The notes beneath the pieces are model-generated. The model worked only from the letters and a program-made list of their open reading frames with translations. It ran no database searches and was not told the DNA's origin. Shown here in pieces: positions 49,516-57,280 of a stretch of DNA of 64,000 bases (position 1 is its first letter; each line of letters begins with the position of its first letter). Both the position numbers and the translations under genes were made by a program. The DNA is from Bacillus pumilus. Lineage in GTDB: Bacteria > Bacillota > Bacilli > Bacillales > Bacillaceae. The stretch lies in contig NZ_CP027116.1 in assembly GCF_003431975.1 (NCBI RefSeq), positions 2,046,001-2,110,000 on the forward strand. Direction: 5' to 3'.

Positions 49516-49743
49516 ATGAAATATAAGGTTAGAAGCAATTTAAAGGACTACCTAAACTCTAAAGGTATCAAACAGAAGTGGCTTGCAGACCAAATAGGCA
49601 CTAACTCCAGTAGAATTTCTATTTGGTGTACTAATAATGATGAAGGTTTCTGTCCCAATCCCCCATCACTTCCTTACGCTATAGCATTATGCAATACGTT
49701 GAGATGTGAAATACATGATCTCTTCTCAATTATTAAAGACTGA
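49516..49743 (+). CDS. Xre-family HTH regulator
   Basis: Start at ATG 49516 after TTGGGTGATATT. 75 residues: MKYKVRSNLKDYLNSKGIKQ, KWLADQIGTNSSRISIW, then SLPYAIALCNTLRCEIHDLF, a complete HTH_3 domain. Position resembles that of YonR. It is divergent from tubRZ and upstream of yonO, so it may control either. Confidence 0.75.
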   Translation: MKYKVRSNLKDYLNSKGIKQKWLADQIGTNSSRISIWCTNNDEGFCPNPPSLPYAIALCNTLRCEIHDLFSIIKD

Positions 49744-49762
49744 GTAATCAGTCTCTCTAACT

Positions 49763-49782
49763 AAAATACAAATAACATACAT
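49763..49782 (+). promoter_or_regulatory. SPBRE, first of a tandem pair before yonO
   Basis: Perfect core AAAATACAAATAACATA on the + strand with weak flanking hexamers (TAACT, CATTTG). Confidence 0.65.
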
Positions 49783-49788
49783 TTGTTA

Positions 49789-49817
49789 TTGACTAAAATA
49801 TAAATTACAAATATAAT
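49789..49817 (+). promoter_or_regulatory. SPBRE promoter before yonP/yonO
   Basis: TTGACT (49789-49794), exactly 17 bp AAAATATAAATTACAAA, TATAAT (49812-49817). Strong sigma-A promoter with the operator as spacer, 33 bp before the small gene at 49850. Confidence 0.85.
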
Positions 49818-49849
49818 CACCTTATAACGTACTGAAATGAGGTGATTTA

Positions 49850-50029
49850 TTGGGATCATGTAACAAGCAGGACATTATTGAACTTCTTGAGTATCGGATT
49901 GTTAATGGTATTGCTTCTCAAGAAGAGAACACATTTTATGAAGACTTCAAATGGTTTGGCAAAATGGACGAGTCTTCTACCCTATTTAAAAGATTAGTAT
50001 TACATATTGAAAACGAAAATAACAAATAA
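49850..50029 (+). CDS. 59-residue protein upstream of yonO
   Basis: TTG 49850 behind GAGGTGATTTA; stop TAA 50029, 12 bp before yonO. (M)GSCNKQDIIELLEYRIVNG, helical, with HIENENNK tail. SPbeta has a similar small gene (yonP) here. First gene of the yonO transcript. Confidence 0.6.
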   Translation: MGSCNKQDIIELLEYRIVNGIASQEENTFYEDFKWFGKMDESSTLFKRLVLHIENENNK

Positions 50030-50041
50030 AGGAGAGCGCTT

Positions 50042-52573
50042 TTGGGGAGAAAAACAAATGATTTAAGCAAACAAGTGTTTATTTATAGTCTCGATACTTC
50101 GAGTTTTTATAATGACCGGGAAAATTTATTACATAGAAAGATTTTAAAGTCTTATAGATATAGAGATTTGCTTAAAACACATAATGGGGATACCAAAAAA
50201 AATAAGAAATACATAAAAAACAGAATCGCTAAATTAAAACAGGAGTTAAATAAAGCCTTCAGTGAACATGAAAGTGTACGAATGCTTAGAGCCGATACAT
50301 TAACTGACAATAAAAAGATCGCTATGTTTGATTCAGTTATGACTCGAACTCTAGGTATAAAAGAAAACAATTTTTCTGATGACGTAATTGTGGTTCAGGT
50401 TTACCATTTTCAGGTGTTCAAGAGCATTCTTGATAAAGGTTTTATACATAACAATGAACTTTACGTTTATTTCACAAGTTCAGCAGGACAAATTCGTACG
50501 AAGAAAGCATGTTTTATTAAGAAGTCTACTTATGATAAATATCAAAACTCATTGACTTGTGGCCTTAGTTTAGATGATATCAATTCTAAAGGTGGTATGA
50601 ACATAAACAAGTGGAATGCATATCTCGCATTATCTAATAGTGCCAGCAGCCATTGGGATATTGATATAAGCAAGACAGTTGTTGTTGATGATTTAGAGAC
50701 TGAAGTAATGAGTGAAGTAGATTTTATAAATCGAGATACATACGAGATCACTAGAAAGAAGATGAATATCCCTATTGAACACACTGATGGTTGCGGTATT
50801 ATATCTCCTCAGCTCAGCAAAAAAAGTTTTATGGTTAGGCTTCCTTGGGTTAAGGGCTTGTTAGTTCCTTTTGATTTTCACAAATTTGCTGACAAACACA
50901 ATAAATCCAAAATAACAGATATATACGGAAAAGTGTGGGATATTAAGAAAGATGATATCCAAATTATTTTCACCAAATCACAATTTAAGATGTGGAAATA
51001 TTATAAGTCCTGGAGCGAATATCAAGAAAAGTTTGTTCTGTACGGTTGCCTAGGGGCAAAATTAAACGAAGAAGACCCTTCTGTTGAAGGGAAGCTTACA
51101 TATCAAATGCTTCAGACGCTTACGGATATTACATATGATGAACTCAAGTCGATCAGTGAAAAGACAATCAAGGAAATAAAAGCAATTGGAAATGACAAAG
51201 ATGTGATGATGAAGGTTATGGGAGCTACTGAAAATCGAAAATTTAGATCACCAATGCAAGATGCCCTTCTCCTCTACCCACAGCTTTTAAATGATGACTA
51301 TGTAAAAGAAATAATCAAAAATAAAAAGAAGAGCCTTGTTAAAGATGCGAAATCAGGCAAGCTGCAGATAGAAAACTCCAAGTACACATATCTCTGCCCT
51401 GATTTATACGCTTTTTGTGAAAAACTTTTTCTAGGAATTGAACATCCTAATGGTTTGTTGGACGGTAGCGATGTTTACTGTGCGCTTTATGATGAAGGAG
51501 AAATTGATGTACTTCGCTCCCCTCATCTTTATCGTGAGCATGGTATTAGAAAGAATGTTAGAAATGAGCTTTTAGATGACTGGTTTATCACTAAAGGAGT
51601 TTATACAAGTGTTCATGATCCGATCTCAAAATTGCTCCAGTTTGACAATGACGGAGATAAAGCGCTGATCATATCAGATACATTCTTTGTTAATATTACA
51701 AAGAAGCATGTTGCTGACATCGTCCCCCTTTATTATGAAATGGGTGTTGCAAACAAACAGGTGATTAACAGTGAAAATCTCTATGAATCTCTAACAAATG
51801 CCTATGCAGTTAATATTGGCGAGTATAGTAACAATATAACGAAGATCTGGAACAGTTCTTCAGTTAATATTAATGTTATTAAATGGCTATGCGCCGAAAA
51901 TAACTTCGCTATTGACTATGCAAAAACGTTGTTTATGCCTACAAGACCAGACAATGTTGATAAACAAATTAAAAATTACATAAAAGATAAAGTGCCTTTC
52001 TTCTTTGTTCATGCTAAAGATAAAGATATCTCATCTGTGCAGCCTATAACTGAGAGCACAGTAAATAAACTAGATGATATCATTCCAACTGATAGGATTA
52101 ACTTCAAATCTGTAGCAGGAAATTTCGACTACAGCTTCCTGTTGAAAAACAAACGCATTAAAGAAGATGAAGAATTGGTTAATGAATACATAAAGCTTGA
52201 TCGAAACAAAAAATGGCTTACAAATAAAGAAGAAACCAAACCAAATCAGAAGTTATACGTATATAAGCTAATTAGAGAAAAGCTGCTTGAAATAAATAGC
52301 GATGAACAGTATGTAGTTGATGTTCTTGTGAAACATCTATACAAAAAGAAAAGCAGATATAAAGCAACGTTGTGGGAATGTTTTGGTGAGACTATACTCA
52401 ATAATATAAAAAGGAATTTAAAAACTTTCAAAGGTTGCGTAAAGTGCGGACAAATTTATAAGCCTACCTCGAACAACTCTAGTTTTTGTTCAAAGTGTTC
52501 AGTCACAATTGAAAAAGAAAAACATAGAAAAAGACAGAAATCATATGCATCCAGAACAAGAATGACGGTTTAG
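50042..52573 (+). CDS. yonO: Single-subunit RNA polymerase YonO
   Basis: 843 residues from TTG 50042 (GGAGAGCGCT upstream). The catalytic motif [11 protein letters not shown] (about residue 535), three aspartates as in the beta' D-x-D-G-D loop, defines this one-chain relative of multisubunit RNA polymerases with two double-psi barrels. A Lys-bearing region ([19 protein letters not shown], about 260) suits the beta-type barrel. C-terminal zinc ribbon [10 protein letters not shown] and FCSKCS. In SPbeta, YonO transcribes the late genes. It is somewhat shorter than SPbeta YonO (about 900 residues by memory). Confidence 0.93.
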   Translation: MGRKTNDLSKQVFIYSLDTSSFYNDRENLLHRKILKSYRYRDLLKTHNGDTKKNKKYIKNRIAKLKQELNKAFSEHESVRMLRADTLTDNKKIAMFDSVMTRTLGIKENNFSDDVIVVQVYHFQVFKSILDKGFIHNNELYVYFTSSAGQIRTKKACFIKKSTYDKYQNSLTCGLSLDDINSKGGMNINKWNAYLALSNSASSHWDIDISKTVVVDDLETEVMSEVDFINRDTYEITRKKMNIPIEHTDGCGIISPQLSKKSFMVRLPWVKGLLVPFDFHKFADKHNKSKITDIYGKVWDIKKDDIQIIFTKSQFKMWKYYKSWSEYQEKFVLYGCLGAKLNEEDPSVEGKLTYQMLQTLTDITYDELKSISEKTIKEIKAIGNDKDVMMKVMGATENRKFRSPMQDALLLYPQLLNDDYVKEIIKNKKKSLVKDAKSGKLQIENSKYTYLCPDLYAFCEKLFLGIEHPNGLLDGSDVYCALYDEGEIDVLRSPHLYREHGIRKNVRNELLDDWFITKGVYTSVHDPISKLLQFDNDGDKALIISDTFFVNITKKHVADIVPLYYEMGVANKQVINSENLYESLTNAYAVNIGEYSNNITKIWNSSSVNINVIKWLCAENNFAIDYAKTLFMPTRPDNVDKQIKNYIKDKVPFFFVHAKDKDISSVQPITESTVNKLDDIIPTDRINFKSVAGNFDYSFLLKNKRIKEDEELVNEYIKLDRNKKWLTNKEETKPNQKLYVYKLIREKLLEINSDEQYVVDVLVKHLYKKKSRYKATLWECFGETILNNIKRNLKTFKGCVKCGQIYKPTSNNSSFCSKCSVTIEKEKHRKRQKSYASRTRMTV

Positions 52574-52576
52574 GAA

Positions 52577-52683
52577 GTGCCTTGAGCCTTAGAGCCACAA
52601 GGGATACAGCGTTTTTGTGCAAAAACAACTCTAATAAATAGTGGCTTCAACCTTACAGCCACAAGGGTTTAGACCGCTTTTGG
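52577..52683 (+). repeat. Two imperfect 44-bp repeats between yonO and the HU gene
   Basis: Copies start at 52577 and 52640 (63-bp period). Both contain CCTTA-S-AGCCACAAGGG and a following TTTTG. The second forms GTGGCT/AGCCAC; the first ends in a GTTTTTGTGCAAAAAC hairpin (52611-52626). Possible YonO promoter, pause or RNA element; function not shown. Confidence 0.55.
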
Positions 52684-52756
52684 AGATAATCGTCATAAGG
52701 GAGGTAAAAAGCAAATATCCAAATTAAAAAGGTTAGTATATCTCCCCTCCCTATTT

Positions 52757-52780
52757 TTAAAAATACAAATTACACATATA
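52757..52780 (+). promoter_or_regulatory. SPBRE promoter of the HU gene
   Basis: AAAATACAAATTACACA then TATAAC directly before TAGGAGG. Near-perfect core. Confidence 0.7.
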
Positions 52781-52796
52781 ACTAGGAGGAATAATA

Positions 52797-53072
52797 TTGA
52801 ATAAAACAGAACTAGTATCAGCAGTGGTTGAAGCAACAGGATTAGCAAAGAAGGAAGTTGTTTCAGTTGTTGAGGCGACATTACATGCAATTGAGTCTAC
52901 TCTTAAAGAAGAAGGTCAAGTTAAGATTGCAGGCTTTGGTACATTTGAGGTAACCACTCGTGCAGCTCGCAAGGGTCGAAACCCTTCAACAGGTGAAGAA
53001 ATCGATATTCCTGAAACTAAAGCACCAAAATTTAAAGCTGCAAAAGCACTTAAAGATGCTGTAAAAGGTTAA
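52797..53072 (+). CDS. yonN: HU-family DNA-binding protein (YonN)
   Basis: 91 residues from TTG 52797 behind TAGGAGGAATAATA. Full HU/IHF domain: MNKTELVSAVVEATGLAKK, FGTFEVTTRAARKGRNPSTG (the DNA-contacting arm) and FKAAKALKDAVKG. A histone-like protein that bends DNA, for nucleoid organisation or phage DNA packaging. SPbeta carries YonN (HBP2) in the same place. Confidence 0.95.
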   Translation: MNKTELVSAVVEATGLAKKEVVSVVEATLHAIESTLKEEGQVKIAGFGTFEVTTRAARKGRNPSTGEEIDIPETKAPKFKAAKALKDAVKG

Positions 53073-53871
53073 TTTAATCAATAAATAACATGCTTCTGCA
53101 ATATTAAAGGTCTTTCACGAATATGTGGGTATTCGTGGCTGACTAATGATTATTAATAGAATAATAGTCATTAGTGGGTTGACTACCCTGTGCAACATTA
53201 TTCTCCAAACTGTCTCACTCCCTTTCATAAGATAGTTCTGACTCACATTTAAGGAGATGGCTACTCCTGAGTCGGATAATATTCATTTATATAGGTTTGG
53301 ACTCCCCCTCTTCAACTTATACCAAATGAATATTATCGGGCTACAAATACCAATAAGTTCACGCTCAAATGCGACTGTATCCTAGCAGGGACTTATTTTA
53401 GGAGGTATTTGCTCGATAATTAAATCTAATTGCGGTGTTGAGCTTCGGCCTTCACTTAAGGTGATTGGATGCGTCCGATCTTCTTTTAAACTACATTTTC
53501 CCAAGCATGTACCTTCTCACACGAGGTATAGAAAAAAGCATGCAGAATAAGAGACTGGCGATCTACACGCAATATATGTAGATAAGGTGTGTGACCTGAC
53601 AAGTAAGACAGGATTTGTCTCAGGAAAGGTTTATCGAGGGTCTTACCTTTCTTCTACTTAATATCATTGATTTCTATAGTACACAACTCGGTATCTAAGA
53701 TGCCATGTCTTATGACAGAGTAGCTATTAATCAATGTTTAATTTTCACTTGTATAACTTACACTTTGTAATTCTACAGCGCAAGAAATTGCGACTGTCTG
53801 ACTTGTGGGTTAGCTAAAATTTAGTAAGAGTACTGTGTGTACTCCTGTCCATGAGGAGTTTCGAATTGGCA

Positions 53872-53998
53872 ATGCGGTGGCGGAATATGTAGACGCTTAT
53901 CATGTGCGAAAGCATAGGAGAATCGGGAGTGAACCCGCTAAAAAACTCGTAAGTCAGAAAGCTCGGCTGACATGCGAGGTGCAAATCCTCGTCCGCAT
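53872..53998 (+). other. tRNA-like domain inside the large RNA
   Basis: ATGCGG (53872-53877) pairs with CCGCAT (53993-53998) as an acceptor-like stem; GGCGGAATATGTAGACGC is a Leu/Ser-type D arm; CGAGG-TGCAAAT-CCTCG is a T arm. Between them, instead of an anticodon loop, are a GAAA-tetraloop hairpin, CGGG/CCCG, and GTCAG/CTGAC. No CCA follows. Not a functional tRNA by sight. Confidence 0.5.
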
Positions 53999-54032
53999 CC
54001 CCTTGTTGTTAATTAAATCAGTTTTATCCCCG

Positions 54033-54060
54033 CCTCTTTCCTGTGTAAAGAGGTTATTTT
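54033..54060 (+). terminator. Terminator of the large RNA
   Basis: CCTCTTT (54033-54039) and AAAGAGG (54047-54053), seven-base loop, then TTATTTT. Confidence 0.7.
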
Positions 54061-54067
54061 AGTTAGT

Positions 54068-54179
54068 AAATTCCTTCGGGTGTTTCCCCAGCACCCTTCC
54101 GACATTTCTTTTTATTCCCCTTTCTTCTCTCCTTTTTCGGGTGTTCCAATGTGTCGGCATTGGACATCCGAAGGAATTT
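54068..54179. other. Closed multi-helix element before yonK
   Basis: AAATTCCTTCGG (54068-54079) and its perfect 12-base complement (54168-54179) enclose GGGTG/CACCC, CCGACA/TGTCGG and CCAATG/CATTGG helices, the layout of a multi-branched RNA. It ends just upstream of the yonK SPBRE promoter, so it is not part of the yonK leader; it may be a separate small RNA or a DNA site. Confidence 0.5.
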
Positions 54180-54187
54180 ATTCGTTT

Positions 54188-54208
54188 TAAAATAAAAATT
54201 ACATACTA
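54188..54208 (+). promoter_or_regulatory. SPBRE-like promoter of the late gene cluster
   Basis: AAAATAAAAATTACATA then CTATTT and TGGAGG. One core substitution; it opens the rightward structural operon. Confidence 0.55.
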
Positions 54209-54223
54209 TTTGGAGGTTATATA

Positions 54224-54415
54224 ATGGCAAGTAAAAAAACTAATCAAGTTAATTTAAAAGGATTTTTCGATATGGATGTTATGGAAGTGATCGAAGTTAA
54301 AAGTAACGAGGAACTTCCATACGACTTTAAAGAAATTTTATCTGAATTTAATGGAAAACAGATCAGCATTACAATTAAGGAAGAAAATGATTTGCCTGTT
54401 AAAGACAAAGAGTAG
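54224..54415 (+). CDS. yonK: YonK
   Basis: 63 residues, MASKKTNQVNLKGFFDMDVM, behind TTTGGAGGTTAT. Matches SPbeta YonK, a small protein of known fold but unknown function, which I recall as the same length. First gene of the late operon; 14 bp before yonJ. Confidence 0.85.
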   Translation: MASKKTNQVNLKGFFDMDVMEVIEVKSNEELPYDFKEILSEFNGKQISITIKEENDLPVKDKE

Positions 54416-54429
54416 AGGTTGGTGAGTTA

Positions 54430-55629
54430 ATGAGCGTAATTACAAATCCAGAATTACAACGTGGAAAAGACGAAAGCTTTGACGACTATTTTATTAGATT
54501 ACATACAAATAAACACGATTATAAAATCGACAAGTTTATAATTAGAGATTTACTGAATGAAGAATCAGGCGAAAATTACAGCGAAAGCAAATGGCGTAAG
54601 GACTTCGCTCAATACCGTAGATGGGCTGACTTTCATGTAAATAAGAACCTGGATCAAGAAATTGCCGATAAGTATGATGAGATTAAAATCGAAGCTGCTA
54701 AAGCAGAAGTTCGTAGACGTGATCAGAATAGAGAGTTCGCCAAGAAGATTAGAAATTCCGCTCGTTTTGATCGTATCCGTGAAGATATGACAGAAGCAAT
54801 TATGGATTTAGAGAAAAAGCGTCCTCTTACATTCTCACCCCCTCCCCCTTCAACTTCAGATAAACACGGTCTAGCGTTATTCAGTGACTGGCATTTTGGA
54901 ATGGATATCGATAATCGAATTAACACCTTCAATGAACATGTTTTCAACGAGAGAGTTCAAAAATTAACTCAGGACGTTATTAAATACGGTAAATCAAATG
55001 GGATTTCAACTCTACATGTAGCTAATCTTGGAGATTTAATTGGAGGGCTAATTCATGTTTCAACACGAGTTCAAGCTAACACTGATTCTATAGCGCAAAC
55101 TCAATACGTCACAGAAACATTAGCTGAAGTTTTGGCAAAATTCGCTAGTGAGTTTGAACAAGTTAAATTCTATAGCGTCGCAGGAAACCACGGTCGCCTC
55201 TCCCCTTCCAAAAATGATGTTGGCATTAAGGAAAACTTCGAGTATTTAATTAACTGGTATTTAAAAGCTCGTCTAAGTCACATCCCAAATATCACTCTTG
55301 AGCAAGAGCAAGACGGCTATATCCCTACAAAAATTAAAAATCAAGAAGTAGTGTTTGTGCATGGTCACTATGATCGTGTTGATCAATGTGTGACACGCTT
55401 ACCTCAATTACTTGGATATATCCCTTCTTACATATTCGGTGGACATGTTCACCACAATTACGAAAAAGAATACGGTAGCACGACTGTAGTTGTAAATGGA
55501 GCTTTAGTTGGCGCTGATGATTACGCTATGCAAGGACGTTTCGGAACTAAGCCATCACAGAAATTCATGGTATTTGATGATGAAGGTATTGAAGCTACAT
55601 ACATAATTCGTTTTAAAGACGGTAAATGA
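54430..55629 (+). CDS. yonJ: Calcineurin-like phosphoesterase/DNA nuclease (YonJ-like)
   Basis: 399 residues. N-terminal helical DNA-binding-type region (1-135), then FSDWHFGMDIDNR (about 152), VANLGDLIGGLIH (about 197), SVAGNHGRLSPSK (about 253), VFVHGHYDR (about 315) and FGGHVHHNYEKE (about 342): a full metallophosphoesterase set of the SbcD/Mre11 kind. Probably acts on DNA or nucleotides during packaging; substrate unknown. Confidence 0.85.
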   Translation: MSVITNPELQRGKDESFDDYFIRLHTNKHDYKIDKFIIRDLLNEESGENYSESKWRKDFAQYRRWADFHVNKNLDQEIADKYDEIKIEAAKAEVRRRDQNREFAKKIRNSARFDRIREDMTEAIMDLEKKRPLTFSPPPPSTSDKHGLALFSDWHFGMDIDNRINTFNEHVFNERVQKLTQDVIKYGKSNGISTLHVANLGDLIGGLIHVSTRVQANTDSIAQTQYVTETLAEVLAKFASEFEQVKFYSVAGNHGRLSPSKNDVGIKENFEYLINWYLKARLSHIPNITLEQEQDGYIPTKIKNQEVVFVHGHYDRVDQCVTRLPQLLGYIPSYIFGGHVHHNYEKEYGSTTVVVNGALVGADDYAMQGRFGTKPSQKFMVFDDEGIEATYIIRFKDGK

Positions 55630-55642
55630 AAAGGATGATTGA

Positions 55643-55738
55643 ATGTCTGGTAATGAATTTATTCATATCTTAGTAGAACAGTGGAAAGGTTTAACAGAGG
55701 AAAGTAAGAACGCACTGTCTGAAGTGATTGCTAATTGA
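55643..55738 (+). CDS. 31-residue peptide
   Basis: ATG 55643 after AAAAGGATGATTGA; stop TGA 55738. MSGNEFIHILVEQWKGLTEE, a short amphipathic helix. SPbeta has a small gene (yonI) near here. Supported by ribosome binding site only. Confidence 0.5.
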   Translation: MSGNEFIHILVEQWKGLTEESKNALSEVIAN

Positions 55739-55782
55739 TATAAAACTTTAATTTTAACTTAAATTTATGATGAGGATGATGA

Positions 55783-56373
55783 ATGATGATTGAGAACCAA
55801 AGTAAAGACCACATTGAATTTTTGCGTGAACACTTGGAAATTCTGACTAGGTTAAAGGAAACTGGGTATAGATGCGACCGTGAAATCAATGATGTTCTAT
55901 CAAAATTACATGGAATTGTTTTTAAACAAAAACCTATCATTAGATTCGGTGACAATAACTTTGTCTCCAATGGAGGAAAAGCAACTGATAAGCTCCGATT
56001 TGGTTTAGTGGACTCTGAATTAAATAAAAGGTTTAGGGAAGCGCAGCCAGCATTGGCACAAGTTAATGCTAAAGATGACAGGGGCAAAGGTAAAACCACT
56101 ATTCTTCTCAACTGCTGCTACGATGATAGTGCGGTGATTGTGGTGGGAAATGTAACTATCTCTAAATTATATCGTGAATTATACCGAGTTCTTCTTGAGA
56201 AAAGCGGTATCTGGCAGCTCAAAGATACAATAACAGAATTCATATTAACAGCTGATCAACTTAATGGTAGAAGAGGAAAGGTTTTTATTGATGAATCTGT
56301 CAGTGAAAAACAATTGCAGAATATCAAAGAAAATAAAAACATTGAAATTTTAGGTGGATTCTATACTGCTTAA
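55783..56373 (+). CDS. P-loop-like small ATPase of the late operon
   Basis: 196 residues. DDRGKGKTTILLNCC (about 107-121) is Walker A-like but lacks the first glycine, and RGKVFIDESVSEKQL (about 165) is Walker B-like. N-terminal half helical. Position corresponds to SPbeta yonH. It may ass­ist DNA packaging; not recognised further. Confidence 0.6.
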   Translation: MMIENQSKDHIEFLREHLEILTRLKETGYRCDREINDVLSKLHGIVFKQKPIIRFGDNNFVSNGGKATDKLRFGLVDSELNKRFREAQPALAQVNAKDDRGKGKTTILLNCCYDDSAVIVVGNVTISKLYRELYRVLLEKSGIWQLKDTITEFILTADQLNGRRGKVFIDESVSEKQLQNIKENKNIEILGGFYTA

Positions 56374-56431
56374 ACACATTTTTAGAACGTCTAGTCAATC
56401 TGGGCGTTTCGTAAAATGTGTTTTTATTTTT
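56372..56431 (+). terminator. Terminator within the late cluster
   Basis: AAACACATTTT (56372-56382) and AAAATGTGTTT (56413-56423), eleven perfect pairs plus an inner ACGtC/GgCGT helix, then TTATTTTT. Partial termination would favour early over late products. Confidence 0.75.
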
Positions 56432-56452
56432 AATTGGAGGTGAACTGAAGCA

Positions 56453-57280
56453 ATGGCTACTAGTAAATTAACATGCACATGTTGTGGAAAGCAGCAATCA
56501 CCAACGCAATTTTACTTATCGGAATCCCCTTTCCACCTTTCTACTGGAAAAATATCTGTTTGTAAGAAATGCCTTGTTGATGAATATAAAAAGTCAGGAA
56601 GTGAAATGGAAAGTCTCCAACACGTTCTTAGAATGATTGACCGCCCATTTATTTATGATCTATGGATTTCATCACTGAATGAGGCTAAAAAGAAGGCTAC
56701 AGAAAATGTACTAGGGATATATATGAAAAACATAGGGATGAAAGATTATAAGAGTAAGAATTGGTCTGACAGTGAATTTAGTGTGAAGGATACTGTTTCT
56801 GTTGATGTAGATATCGAAACATCATCGGTTAATGAAGATAAGATATGGGGAAATGGCTACAGTGAACAGGATCTAGATTATTTGATTAACTTTTACCGAT
56901 CGTATAGTGAAAACTATGCAACTGACACCCCTGTCCAGATAAATTTATACAGAAACATAGCAAAAGTTCACCTACAGGCTGATAAAGAATTAGCTAACGG
57001 CAACGTTAAACAATACAAAGATTTACTTGAACTGTCCTCCAAATTGCACAATGACGGAAATATAAAGCCAATTCAGTCCACTGGTGCAAATGATGATAAA
57101 GGGCTTTCCGCTTATGGTTTGTGGATAAAATCTGTGGAACAAACAGAGCCTTGCGAAGCATTTGAAAACAAGAAAGAATATGAAGATTTCGATCAGTTTA
57201 ACAAGTATATTCAAAAGTGGTTTGTTCGCCCCTTCAAAAATATATTCAATATATCAAAAGACTTTGATGTGAAAGATTAA
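56453..57280 (+). CDS. yonG: YonG-like protein, candidate terminase small subunit
   Basis: 275 residues. N-terminal zinc site CTCCGKQQSPTQFY with VCKKCLVDEY (5-45), then helical. It ends at the first base of the terminase large subunit (overlap at 57280), the usual place for a small terminase subunit. Biochemical role inferred from context. Confidence 0.7.
   Translation: MATSKLTCTCCGKQQSPTQFYLSESPFHLSTGKISVCKKCLVDEYKKSGSEMESLQHVLRMIDRPFIYDLWISSLNEAKKKATENVLGIYMKNIGMKDYKSKNWSDSEFSVKDTVSVDVDIETSSVNEDKIWGNGYSEQDLDYLINFYRSYSENYATDTPVQINLYRNIAKVHLQADKELANGNVKQYKDLLELSSKLHNDGNIKPIQSTGANDDKGLSAYGLWIKSVEQTEPCEAFENKKEYEDFDQFNKYIQKWFVRPFKNIFNISKDFDVKD

Larger units (their letters stand above)
53090..54060 (+). 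ncRNA. Very large structured non-coding RNA candidate
   Basis: Nearly 1 kb without a plausible protein gene on either strand but packed with inverted repeats: CACGAATA/TATTCGTG (53116-53137), ACTAATGA/TCATTAGT (53142-53175), GACTC..AGGAG/CTCCT..GAGTC (53240-53273), GATAATATTCATTT with its exact 14-base complement (53275-53337), CAAATACC..AATAAGT/ACTTATT..GGTATTTG (53344-53411), ATCTAC/GTAGAT (53561-53583), AAAGGT/ACCTTT (53625-53650), a tRNA-like domain (53872-53998) and a terminator hairpin (54033-54060). Size, phage setting and tRNA-like neighbour recall the GOLLD and ROOL giant RNAs. Class membership is inference. Confidence 0.6.

Noticed and set aside
52577..52683. CRISPR array
   Set aside because: Only two imperfect repeats, no further spacers and no cas genes nearby.
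53835..54062. 75-codon open frame on the + strand over the tRNA-like domain
   Set aside because: Starts within a hairpin, no ribosome binding site, and follows RNA structure rather than codon structure.
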